59,991 bases of DNA. Origin: Prevotella sp. Its GTDB lineage: Bacteria > Bacteroidota > Bacteroidia > Bacteroidales > Bacteroidaceae. Position 1 is the stretch's first letter; the number at the start of each line of letters is the position of its first letter. Shown piece after piece: positions 53,738 through 59,991 of the stretch. The position numbers and the translations under genes were made by a program. Under the pieces are notes generated by a model. That model saw nothing but the letters and a program-made list of their open reading frames with translations, ran no database searches and was not told where the DNA came from. Location of the stretch: the NCBI GenBank assembly GCA_024681875.1, contig JAILAA010000064.1, positions 1 through 59,991 on the forward strand. Direction: 5' to 3'.

Positions 53738-54208
53738 TTATTCGTGGTGGTAAGGCTCACCTTTAATGATGGTGCAGGCCCGGTATAGCTGTTCGGTGAA
53801 GACCAGTCGCACCATCTGGTGAGAGAATGTGAGCTTTGACAAAGAAAGCTTCTCGTCTGCACGTTCATAGACGGCAGGCGAGAATCCGTATGGGCCTCCG
53901 ATGACGAATACCAGCCGACGGGCCGTCTGTTGTTTGCGCTCCAGCCAGCGTGCCAGCTCTATGGACCGCAGCTCTTGTCCGTGCTCGTCAAGCAACACCA
54001 CTGTGTCAGCAGGCTGCAGCTGTTTCAGAATAAGGTCGCCCTCGGCCTGTTTCTGTTGCTCCTCCGTCATACTCTTAGTGTTGCGCAGTTCGGGGATGAT
54101 GTCGATGTTGAAAGGCATATAGTGGCCGATGCGCGCTGCATAGTCGCTGATGCCCGCCTGGAAATGCTTGTCGGCGGTGCGTCCCACTAATATCAGTTCT
54201 GTCTTCAC
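53738..54208 (-). CDS. rlmH: 23S rRNA (pseudouridine-1915 N3)-methyltransferase
   Basis: 156 aa SPOUT-class methyltransferase. Conserved features: N-terminal MKTELILVGRTADKHFQAGI, the SAM knot LVFVIGGPYGFSPAVYERAD and the C-terminal LSKLTFSHQMVRLVFTEQLY followed by RACTIIKGEPYHHE. Acts as a dimer on the assembled ribosome. Size exact for the family. Own -7 box upstream, divergent from the Sua5-type gene. Confidence 0.94.
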   Translation of the reverse strand: MKTELILVGRTADKHFQAGISDYAARIGHYMPFNIDIIPELRNTKSMTEEQQKQAEGDLILKQLQPADTVVLLDEHGQELRSIELARWLERKQQTARRLVFVIGGPYGFSPAVYERADEKLSLSKLTFSHQMVRLVFTEQLYRACTIIKGEPYHHE

Positions 54209-54225
54209 TATTTAGAGTTTTAGTG

Positions 54226-54233
54226 CAAAGGTA
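54226..54233 (-). promoter_or_regulatory. -7 box for rlmH/amylase
   Basis: TACCTTTG followed by CA on the minus strand, 18 nt before the rlmH start. Confidence 0.7.
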
Positions 54234-54295
54234 AGGGTTTTTACTGGAGATGTTTCTTGCATAAGGAATAAAAAATGTTAAGCCCAATGAAATAT

Positions 54296-54324
54296 CTCTC
54301 AACTCTCAACTCTTAACTCTCAAC
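54296..54324. repeat. CTCTCAACTCT repeat in the Sua5-gene promoter
   Basis: CTCTCAACTCTCAACTCTTA and following units cover the position where the -33 element should be, so the repeat is part of a working promoter region. Same flavour as 3402-3420. Confidence 0.6.
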
Positions 54325-54332
54325 TTTTTTCG

Positions 54333-54340
54333 TACCTTTG
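54333..54340 (+). promoter_or_regulatory. -7 box for the Sua5-type gene; very short leader
   Basis: TACCTTTG followed by CA. The ATG at 54350 lies only 9 nt after the box. With the usual start-site spacing the mRNA would have a leader of about 3-5 nt or none. Confidence 0.7.
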
Positions 54341-54349
54341 CACTCAATT

Positions 54350-54916
54350 ATGACCAAGGAACAGGATATCAGACAGGCTGTGGATGTACTGCGGAAGGGT
54401 GGGGTGATTCTCTATCCTACGGACACGGTGTGGGGAATAGGCTGTGACGCCACCAACGAGGAGGCCGTAGCCCGTGTGTACAAAATCAAGCAGCGAGACG
54501 AGCGCAAGGCGCTTATCTGTCTTGTCGACAGCGACGCGCGTCTTCAGCGCTATGTGCGACAGGTGCCCGATGTGGCGTGGCAGCTTATTGATTGCATCGT
54601 GAAGCCCACAACAATTATATTTGACGGTGCCGTCAACCTGGCGCCTAACCTCATTGGCGAGGACGGCAGCATTGGTATACGCATCACGCAGGAGCCTTTC
54701 AGCCACGAGCTGTGCTACAGGTTTCAGAAGGCCATCGTCAGTACGTCTGTGAATATCAGTGGCGAGCCACCGGCACAGAACTACCGCGACATCGACCCGC
54801 GCATCATCGAACAGGTGGACTATGTGTGTTGGTCGCGCCGTCAGGAGCATAAACCTCATCAGCCTTCCAGCATCATCAAATTAGGCATGGGCGGTGAGGT
54901 GCAGATTATCAGATGA
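54350..54916 (+). CDS. Sua5/YciO/YrdC family protein (threonylcarbamoyl-AMP synthase type)
   Basis: 188 aa. MTKEQDIRQAVDVLRKGGVI, LYPTDTVWGIGCDATNEEAV, KIKQRDERKALICLV and GSIGIRITQEPFSHELCYRF mark the YrdC fold, and VSTSVNISGEPPAQNYRDID the nucleotide pocket. It would make threonylcarbamoyl-AMP for tRNA t6A37 formation. The family includes YciO, whose role is unclear, so the assignment is by likeness. The ATG at 54350 is the only sensible start; a TTG five codons earlier lies in the promoter. Followed after 22 bp by recN. Confidence 0.82.
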   Translation: MTKEQDIRQAVDVLRKGGVILYPTDTVWGIGCDATNEEAVARVYKIKQRDERKALICLVDSDARLQRYVRQVPDVAWQLIDCIVKPTTIIFDGAVNLAPNLIGEDGSIGIRITQEPFSHELCYRFQKAIVSTSVNISGEPPAQNYRDIDPRIIEQVDYVCWSRRQEHKPHQPSSIIKLGMGGEVQIIR

Positions 54917-54938
54917 TTGAACACGTAAATAACGCAAA

Positions 54939-56609
54939 TTGCTTACACATCTTTATATAAGAAACTTTGCGCTCATCGACGAGCTGGACATGGAGTTCCA
55001 AAGCGGTTTCTCCGTCATTACAGGCGAAACGGGCGCCGGCAAGAGCATCATCCTTGGTGCCATTGGCCTGCTGTTAGGCCAGCGTGCCGATATGAAGGCG
55101 CTGAAGCAGGGCGCCGACAAGTGTGTGGTGGAGGCGCATTTCGACCTCTCGCACTATGAGGGTATGGAGGCGTTCTTTGATGAGAACGAACTGGAACCCG
55201 ACATGGCCGACACGATCATCCGTCGTGAACTGACCGCCGCTGGCAAGAGCCGCGCCTTTGTTAACGACGTACCCGTTGGCCTTTCTTTGTTGAAAGAGCT
55301 GGGCGAGCGTCTCATCGATGTTCATTCACAACACCAAAACCTTCTTCTTGGCAAGCACGATTTCCAGCTGAGCGTTGTCGACATCCTTGCCGACAGCCGT
55401 GTTTTGCAGGAACAATATGTACAGGCATTCAACGCATGGCATGCGTCTCAGAAACAGTTGGAAGCACTTCGCGAACAAATAGAGCAAAGTAGTCAGCAAC
55501 AGGACTTTATGCAGTTTCAGTTCGATGAACTCTCAAATGCCAGATTGGTTGATGGAGAGCAGGAGGAACTGGAACAGCGCAGCGAGACCATGGCCCATGT
55601 TGAGGACATCAAGCAAGCACTTTATGAGGCAGACAATGCCCTTGCTGCAGAAGGCTCCGGTATTGTTGCACAGTTGCGCACTGCCGCCCAGTCGCTGCAT
55701 CGCATCGAGCGAGTCTTGGCCGCTGCTCCTGAGTTGGCCGCTCGGCTGGAAGAGAGTTACATAGAGTTGAAAGATGTGGCCGAGGAGGTGAGTGCCTGCA
55801 TGGAAGATATTGAGTTCGACCCTGCTGAGCTCGACCGCATAGATGCCCGCCTTGACCGCATCTACGAATTGCAGAAGAAATACCACACCGAAAATGTTGC
55901 CGGTCTTCTCGCCCTGCAAGAAGACTTGGGCCGTCGCCTGCAGAATATAGAAGGCGGTAGCGAGCTGTTGGCCGACAAGGAGCTTGAGGTGCAGCAGCTA
56001 TACTCCGACTGCAAGAAAAAGGGTGATGAACTGACAAAGCGGCGTGCAGAGGGAGCCCGTCAGATAACCGAGCAGATGGCGCAACGATTAGTGGCGCTGG
56101 GGATGCCGCATGCCCGCTTTGAGGTGAGCATGGAGGTGTGTGAGCCAATGCCTACTGGCTGCGACCGCGTGGCCTTCCATTTCTCGGCCAACACATCGTC
56201 GCCCCTACAGCCTGTGGCCCAGGTGGCCTCGGGTGGCGAGATAGCCCGCGTCATGCTGGCGCTGAAGGCAATGGTCAGCGGGGTGGTGAAGATGCCTACT
56301 ATCATCTTCGACGAGATAGACACTGGCGTCAGCGGAAAGGTAGCCGAGCAGATGGCACAGATGATGGCGGAGATGGGTGCAGAAGGCAGGCAGGTGGTCA
56401 GCATCACGCATTTGCCGCAGATAGCCGCTATGGGCCTTACGCATTATAAGGTATACAAGGAAGAGACGTCGCAAGGCACTACCACACACATGCAGCAGCT
56501 CATGCAGCAGGAGCGTATCGGTGAGATAGCCCAGATGCTTTCTGGCAGTGACGTCAGCGATGCTGCAATAGAAAACGCAAAACAACTATTGCGCTTCGCT
56601 AAACGATAA
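54939..56609 (+). CDS. recN: DNA repair protein RecN
   Basis: 556 aa SMC-like ATPase of double-strand break repair. TTG start giving MLTHLYIRNFALIDELDMEF; no suitable ATG exists upstream in frame. Walker A GETGAGKS at 29-36, Q-loop region SQHQNLL, a central coiled coil (residues ~165-380), the ABC signature VASGGEIARVMLALKAM, Walker B TIIFDEIDTGVSG and VVSITHLPQIAAMG. Normal size. Downstream of the Sua5-type gene and probably cotranscribed. Confidence 0.95.
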   Translation: MLTHLYIRNFALIDELDMEFQSGFSVITGETGAGKSIILGAIGLLLGQRADMKALKQGADKCVVEAHFDLSHYEGMEAFFDENELEPDMADTIIRRELTAAGKSRAFVNDVPVGLSLLKELGERLIDVHSQHQNLLLGKHDFQLSVVDILADSRVLQEQYVQAFNAWHASQKQLEALREQIEQSSQQQDFMQFQFDELSNARLVDGEQEELEQRSETMAHVEDIKQALYEADNALAAEGSGIVAQLRTAAQSLHRIERVLAAAPELAARLEESYIELKDVAEEVSACMEDIEFDPAELDRIDARLDRIYELQKKYHTENVAGLLALQEDLGRRLQNIEGGSELLADKELEVQQLYSDCKKKGDELTKRRAEGARQITEQMAQRLVALGMPHARFEVSMEVCEPMPTGCDRVAFHFSANTSSPLQPVAQVASGGEIARVMLALKAMVSGVVKMPTIIFDEIDTGVSGKVAEQMAQMMAEMGAEGRQVVSITHLPQIAAMGLTHYKVYKEETSQGTTTHMQQLMQQERIGEIAQMLSGSDVSDAAIENAKQLLRFAKR

Positions 56610-56626
56610 ATGATAATTAGAAGACA

Positions 56627-58339
56627 ATGAAGAAGAAAGCACAAAAAATTAATAAAATGAACAGAAGATGGATGGTGATGATAGGTTTGTCATTTGTCTT
56701 TTTTCATTTGTCATTTAGTCCCGCAGGGGCACAGTCATGGGTGAAGAAAACAGCCAAGTCTGTGTTTACGCTGAAGACCTTCGATGGCAGTGGCGCCCTG
56801 ATAGGCAGTGCGAATGGCGTGTTCGTTGGCGAACAGGGCGAGGCGCTCAGCAGCTTCGAGCCGTTTCGTGGCGCCAGCAGTGCCGTGGTCATCGATGCCG
56901 CAGGCAAGGAATATTATGTGGAACTGATGCTTGGCGCCAACAGCACATACGATGTGGCAAAGTTCAGGGTGGGTGTAAAAAAAGCACAGCCCGTAGCCTT
57001 ATCAACGGCCAGTGCATCCGAAGGTGCCACTGTGTGGCTCTTGCCCTACCGTGATACAAAGAATGCCATAGCTGGCACGGTGAGCAAGTCAGAAACCTTT
57101 AACGGGCAATACGCCTACTATACCGTCAGGATGCAAATGCCCGACGACGGCGTGGGCCTGCCCCTGCTGACCGACGACGGCCTGCTCTTGGGTCTGATGC
57201 AACGCCCTGCCACACAAGGCGATACGCTCAGTTATGCCGTTAGTGCCCTTTTTGCCGACAGCCTGAAAACGACGGGCCTGAGCATCAATGACCCTACTTT
57301 GCGTGCTACGCATATCAAGAAAGCCCTGCCCGACGATACGAAGCAGGCCTTGCTTACACTCTTCATGGCGCCATCGTCGCTCGACTCAGCAGCCTGTGTC
57401 GAGCTGGTAGAGGACTTCATACACAAATTCCCCACAGAGCAGGAGGGATTCATCACCCGTGCCCGGCTGGCAGCTGAGGCAGGGCGCTTTGCCGACGCCG
57501 ATGCCGACATGCAGCAGGCTCTCAGCGTAGGTGACAGGAAAGACGAGGCACACTATAGCTACTCGCGGCTTATCTATCAGGTGTTGATGCAGAGCAGGGA
57601 GAATCCATACGAGGCGTGGACATTAGACAAGGCTATGGCCGAGGCTGAAGCCGCCTATGCTGATAGTCCGCTGCCGCTTTACCGCCAGCAGCAGGCCTAT
57701 GTGTACTTTGGCCAGAAGAAATATGCCGAAGCCTGTGCCGTCTACGAAACACTTTACAACAGCGAGCTGCGTTCGCCAGACCTTTTCCTGGAGGCTGCCA
57801 CCTGCAAGCTGATGCAGGCTGACACACTGTCCTATCTGGCATTGCTCGACTCGGCAGTCAGCCTCTTCTCACAGCCATACCTGAAGGAGGCTGCGCCCTA
57901 TATCCTCACGAGGGCACAGGCACGTTTGGAGGCGGGCAAGTATCGTGATGCCGTCAATGACCTCAACGACTACGAGAAGCTGATGATGACGCAGGTGAAT
58001 GACCAATTCTATTACCTGCGTTTCCAGGCCGAGCAGGGTGGCCGCATCTACCAGCTGGCGCTGAACGATATTACCAAGGCCATTGAGATGAACCCACAGC
58101 AGGAGCTCTACTATGCCGAGAAAGCATCATTGGAGGTTCGCGTGGGACTTTACGACGATGCCATAGCAACGGCGAGAAAGTGTATTGAGCTTGTGCCTGA
58201 ATATAGCGATGGCCATCTCTTTCTCGGCCTGGCACTCTGTTTGAAGGGCGACAAGGCCGAAGGAGTGAAAAGCTTGCAGCGTGCAAAGGAATTAGGCGAC
58301 ACGCAGGCAGAGGGCCTCATTGAGAAATACGGAAAGTAG
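56627..58339 (+). CDS. Exported protease-fold protein with TPRs, catalytic triad lost
   Basis: 570 aa. Signal peptide in the first ~35 residues (WMVMIGLSFVFFHLSFSPAG ending AQ); its core is written in TTTGTCAT-type repeats. Residues ~40-210 follow the trypsin-like layout (KSVFTLKTFDGSGALIGSAN, GVFVGEQGEALSSFEPF, YDVAKFRVGV, GLPLLTDDGLLLGL). However, the His expected after the second strand is absent (SSFEPFRG), and the Ser motif is GVGLPLL rather than GxSGxP, so it should not be an active protease. TPR-like repeats occupy ~250-565 (AITKAIEMNP-type NDITKAIEMNPQQELYYAEK). Starts 17 bp after recN. Likely a periplasmic binding scaffold. Confidence 0.7.
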   Translation: MKKKAQKINKMNRRWMVMIGLSFVFFHLSFSPAGAQSWVKKTAKSVFTLKTFDGSGALIGSANGVFVGEQGEALSSFEPFRGASSAVVIDAAGKEYYVELMLGANSTYDVAKFRVGVKKAQPVALSTASASEGATVWLLPYRDTKNAIAGTVSKSETFNGQYAYYTVRMQMPDDGVGLPLLTDDGLLLGLMQRPATQGDTLSYAVSALFADSLKTTGLSINDPTLRATHIKKALPDDTKQALLTLFMAPSSLDSAACVELVEDFIHKFPTEQEGFITRARLAAEAGRFADADADMQQALSVGDRKDEAHYSYSRLIYQVLMQSRENPYEAWTLDKAMAEAEAAYADSPLPLYRQQQAYVYFGQKKYAEACAVYETLYNSELRSPDLFLEAATCKLMQADTLSYLALLDSAVSLFSQPYLKEAAPYILTRAQARLEAGKYRDAVNDLNDYEKLMMTQVNDQFYYLRFQAEQGGRIYQLALNDITKAIEMNPQQELYYAEKASLEVRVGLYDDAIATARKCIELVPEYSDGHLFLGLALCLKGDKAEGVKSLQRAKELGDTQAEGLIEKYGK

Positions 58340-58419
58340 GCATACGCTATTTTCCGAAGGTCAGATTTGGTTGGGAAACGTGTGCTTTTGAGCGACGCGA
58401 AATTCTTAAAAAAGTAAAA

Positions 58420-58479
58420 CACCCCAAAGGGCGAAGGGGGGCAAAATAAAACGCCCAAAGGGCGAGGGAGGGCAAAATA
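58420..58479. repeat. Two direct copies of a CCCAAAGGGCGAGGG unit
   Basis: CCCCAAAGGGCGAAGGGGGG with CAAAATA (58422-58448) and CGCCCAAAGGGCGAGGGAGG with GCAAAATA (58452-58479). Each contains the small palindrome GCCCAAAGGGC or a variant. Confidence 0.6.
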
Positions 58480-58607
58480 TCAAAAAAAGTGCCGAAATTG
58501 GGGGCAAAACGTGAATTTGTGAATTGTGAATTTGTGAATTTCATCTATATAAAAAACGGGCGCTTGCTATCACAGCAGGCGTCCGTTCTTTTTACACTAC
58601 ACCCATT

Positions 58608-58889
58608 TTATGTCCAACTTATTGTGGCGGGCATACTCGGAAAGAGCTTGGCCGACAGCTTGTCCAGCTGTTCGTGCGTGTCCTCGATGGGGTCGGCGCA
58701 GTCGGCGGCGCATTTCAGCTTGGCCACATAGTTCTTTTGTTGGCGTTTGGTGGTCAATTTTATCGATGAATTTCCCGATTTTAACAAATTTTCATACACT
58801 GGCTCGCCTTTCCCCTGTGGCGAAAACTCGATGCTTTCATCATCATAGATGGTGACCGTGCCTTTGGTTTTCTTTACTAATTGTCTCAT
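58608..58889 (-). CDS. Small protein inside repeat-framed cassette
   Basis: 93 aa, not recognised with certainty. Starts MRQLVKKTKGTVTIYDDESI, then EFSPQGKGEPVYENLLKSGN, SSIKLTTKRQQKNYVAKLKC and a C-terminal DTHEQLDKLSAKLFPSM. Mixed charge, no membrane segment. Codon composition is gene-like and the frame is intact, so it is probably real. It stands alone, framed by inverted GTGAATTT elements. No function suggested. Confidence 0.55.
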   Translation of the reverse strand: MRQLVKKTKGTVTIYDDESIEFSPQGKGEPVYENLLKSGNSSIKLTTKRQQKNYVAKLKCAADCADPIEDTHEQLDKLSAKLFPSMPATISWT

Positions 58890-58971
58890 AATCTGATAGT
58901 TATTGATTCATTCTTTCTTCTTGTTCAAATTCACAAATTCACAAATTCACGTTTTGCCCTGATTTCAGGGG

Positions 58972-59007
58972 CAATATTATATAATATATATATATTATAT
59001 AATATTG
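58972..59007. repeat. Perfect 36-bp AT palindrome
   Basis: The 18-bp half CAATATTATATAATATAT is followed by its exact complement with no spacer. It lies upstream of the small gene at 58608-58889. It could extrude as a cruciform, or act as a strong hairpin in RNA, or be a protein site; nothing decides. Confidence 0.75.
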
Positions 59008-59088
59008 AAGTTTTATTTTCAAAAATTGCTCAAAAAGGGGGCAAAACGTGAATTTGTGAATTGTGAATTTGTGAACTTTTATTCCAAC

Positions 59089-59701
59089 AACTCCCCGCCC
59101 CTCAAGGGGAGGGGCCTCAACAACTCCCCTCCCCTCAAGGGGAACCGCCTCAACAACTCCCCGCCCCTCAAGGGGAGGGGCAGGGGTGGGGTCTGTAACT
59201 TTCCCTTGCGGCAGGCAATGAGGCGGCAGGCATCTCGGTTACTGCGGCGGCCTTCACCCCGCCCCGGCCTTCGGCCACCCCGCCCCTTAAAGGGGTGGGG
59301 AGTTTTGGGCAATTACTTTGCATGCCCTTCGCACACTCCGCCTCTGGCGCAGCAACTCCCCGCCCCTCAAGGGGAGGGGTAGGGGTGGGGTCTGTAACTT
59401 TCCCCTGCGGCAGGCAATGAGGCGGCCTTCACCCCGCCCCGGCCTTCGGCCACCCCGCCCCTTAAAGGGGTGGGGAGTTTTGATACCTCTGGCGCAACAA
59501 CTCCCCTCCCCTCAGGGGGAGCCGCCTCAACAACTCCCCGCCCCTCCGCTCGGCATCCCGAAGGGTGACGCTTGCTACCAACGGGACGCAAGAAGGGGAG
59601 GGGTAGGGGTGGGGTCTGTAACTTTCCCTACGGCAGGCAATGAGGCGGCCTTCACCCCGCCCCGGCCTTCGGCCACCCCGCCCCTTAAAGGGGTGGGGAG
59701 T
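59089..59701. repeat. Cluster of GC-rich elements with three ~130-170 bp inverted-doublet units
   Basis: Full units at 59155-59304, 59354-59480 and 59532-59701. Each begins AACTCCCCGCCCCTCAAGGG (third with a 50-bp insert), runs GGTGGGGTCTGTAACTTTCC, a middle with GGCAGGCAATGAGGCGGCC, and ends with an inverted copy GGGGTGGGGAGT. Half units lie at 59089-59114, 59122-59142 and 59499-59520. The open frames across it are proline/glycine low complexity and not genes. Confidence 0.8.
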
Positions 59702-59710
59702 CGAGATACC

Positions 59711-59865
59711 ACCTTCCACCATCAACCTTCCACCATCAACCTTCCACCATTAACCTTCCACCATCAAGCTTCCACCATCAAGCTTCCACCATCCACCATC
59801 AACCCTCCACCCTTAACCTTCCACCCTTAACCATCCACCTTCCACCTTCCACCCTCCACCTTCAA
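59711..59865. repeat. TTCCACCATCAACC tandem array
   Basis: About ten variants of a 14-bp unit, (C)TTCCACCATCAACC, with drift such as TTCCACCATCAAGC and TCCACCCTTAACC. The same flavour is found within uvrA (14658-14753). Not a CRISPR: no spacers. Confidence 0.8.
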
Positions 59866-59866
59866 T

Positions 59867-59960
59867 GATTCTGCAGCCTGCTAATAAATTTCTGCAGGCC
59901 GCAAAACGGATTCTGCAGCCTGCAAAAAGATGTTGCAGGCCTCAGAATGATTTTAACAGT
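59867..59960. repeat. CTGCAG / GCAGGC repeat group
   Basis: GATTCTGCAGCCTGC occurs at 59867-59881 and 59909-59923, with inverse-like variants TTTCTGCAGGCCGC and TGTTGCAGGCCTCAG between and after. CTGCAG is itself a palindrome. Beyond this, to the window end, the DNA is AT-rich with no gene seen. Confidence 0.55.
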
Positions 59961-59991
59961 GGTTAAAAAGTAAATAAAAGTTGTAACAAAT

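Larger units (their letters stand above)
58501..59076. repeat. Three GTGAATTTGTGAATT elements framing a small gene
   Basis: GGGGCAAAACGTGAATTTGT plus GAATTGTGAATTTGTGAA at 58501-58540; an inverted copy ending in ACGTTTTGCCC at 58925-58959; a direct copy of the first at 59037-59076. The first two form inverted ends around the gene at 58608-58889, like a cassette of about 460 bp. The third shares even its GGGGGCAAAACG lead-in. Confidence 0.7.

Noticed and set aside
59005..59830. Several open frames of 70-170 codons across the terminal repeats
   Set aside because: Translations are Pro/Gly/Arg low complexity that simply follow the repeat units (SPPLKGRG and similar). They are by-products of repeats free of stop codons.
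59711..59865. Possible CRISPR array
   Set aside because: Units follow each other directly with no unique spacers of constant length, and no cas genes are nearby.

Overview
The window looks like a chromosomal segment of a Prevotella-like member of the Bacteroidales. Supporting signs are about twenty TAnnTTTG (-7) boxes of the Bacteroidota promoter type, usually written TACCTTTGCA, sitting just before genes; an RprX/RprY two-component pair; a CHU_C-type gliding-domain protein; a DUF3078 protein; a GGGtGRT protein; and a tmRNA whose tag reads GNNEYALAA. Most genes are GC-rich. A stretch inside the polysaccharide locus (about 20.2-24.7 kb) is clearly AT-richer. The genus is inference.

Layout. 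0.2-5.1 kb: a leftward operon of two tandem acyl-CoA ligases and rlmD. 5.3-5.9 kb: a probably decayed RAYT (REP-associated transposase). 6.1-9.7 kb: two zinc-ribbon membrane proteins, an SPFH/GYF_2 protein, a 105-bp MITE-like element and a small GYF_2 protein, followed by the stump of an MNT nucleotidyltransferase. 10.2-12.6 kb: rprX-rprY. 12.7-13.4 kb: an MNT/HEPN toxin-antitoxin-like pair. 13.6-17.3 kb: a CHU_C protein and uvrA. 17.4-19.6 kb: a LysM/periplasmic-binding protein and a beta-barrel protein. 19.6-35.4 kb: a surface-polysaccharide locus. It holds an initiating sugar transferase, two glycosyltransferases, a complete GDP-D-glycero-alpha-D-manno-heptose pathway (GmhA, HddA, HddC-GmhB fusion), a WbsX-type protein, a pyruvyltransferase-family protein, a Wzy-like polymerase, a nitroreductase, a Wzx flippase, a Wzz-type protein and an SLBB export protein. 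35.5-37.4 kb: yidC. 38.1-44.7 kb: DUF3078 protein, tRNA-Arg, trpS, GGGtGRT/NifU-like pair, a lipoprotein, a zinc metallopeptidase and tmRNA. 44.8-58.3 kb: mostly housekeeping genes (alpha/beta hydrolase, two deoxynucleoside kinases, three small envelope proteins, SPOR lipoprotein, ruvX, def, TPR protein, GH13 amylase, rlmH, Sua5-type protein, recN, and a protease-fold/TPR protein lacking its triad). 58.3-60.0 kb: repeat-dominated DNA with one small gene.

The most striking feature is a set of short repeats of several sequence flavours. They lie between genes, but also inside reading frames without breaking them: about five sites in uvrA, two in rlmD, and inside the signal peptides of three exported proteins. 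Several occur as inverted pairs separated by roughly 15-100 nt, like REP/REPIN doublets, and the window also carries a RAYT gene. Whether the two are connected is untested, but this is the best candidate for a little-described system here. The second candidate is the zinc-ribbon/SPFH/GYF_2 membrane module.
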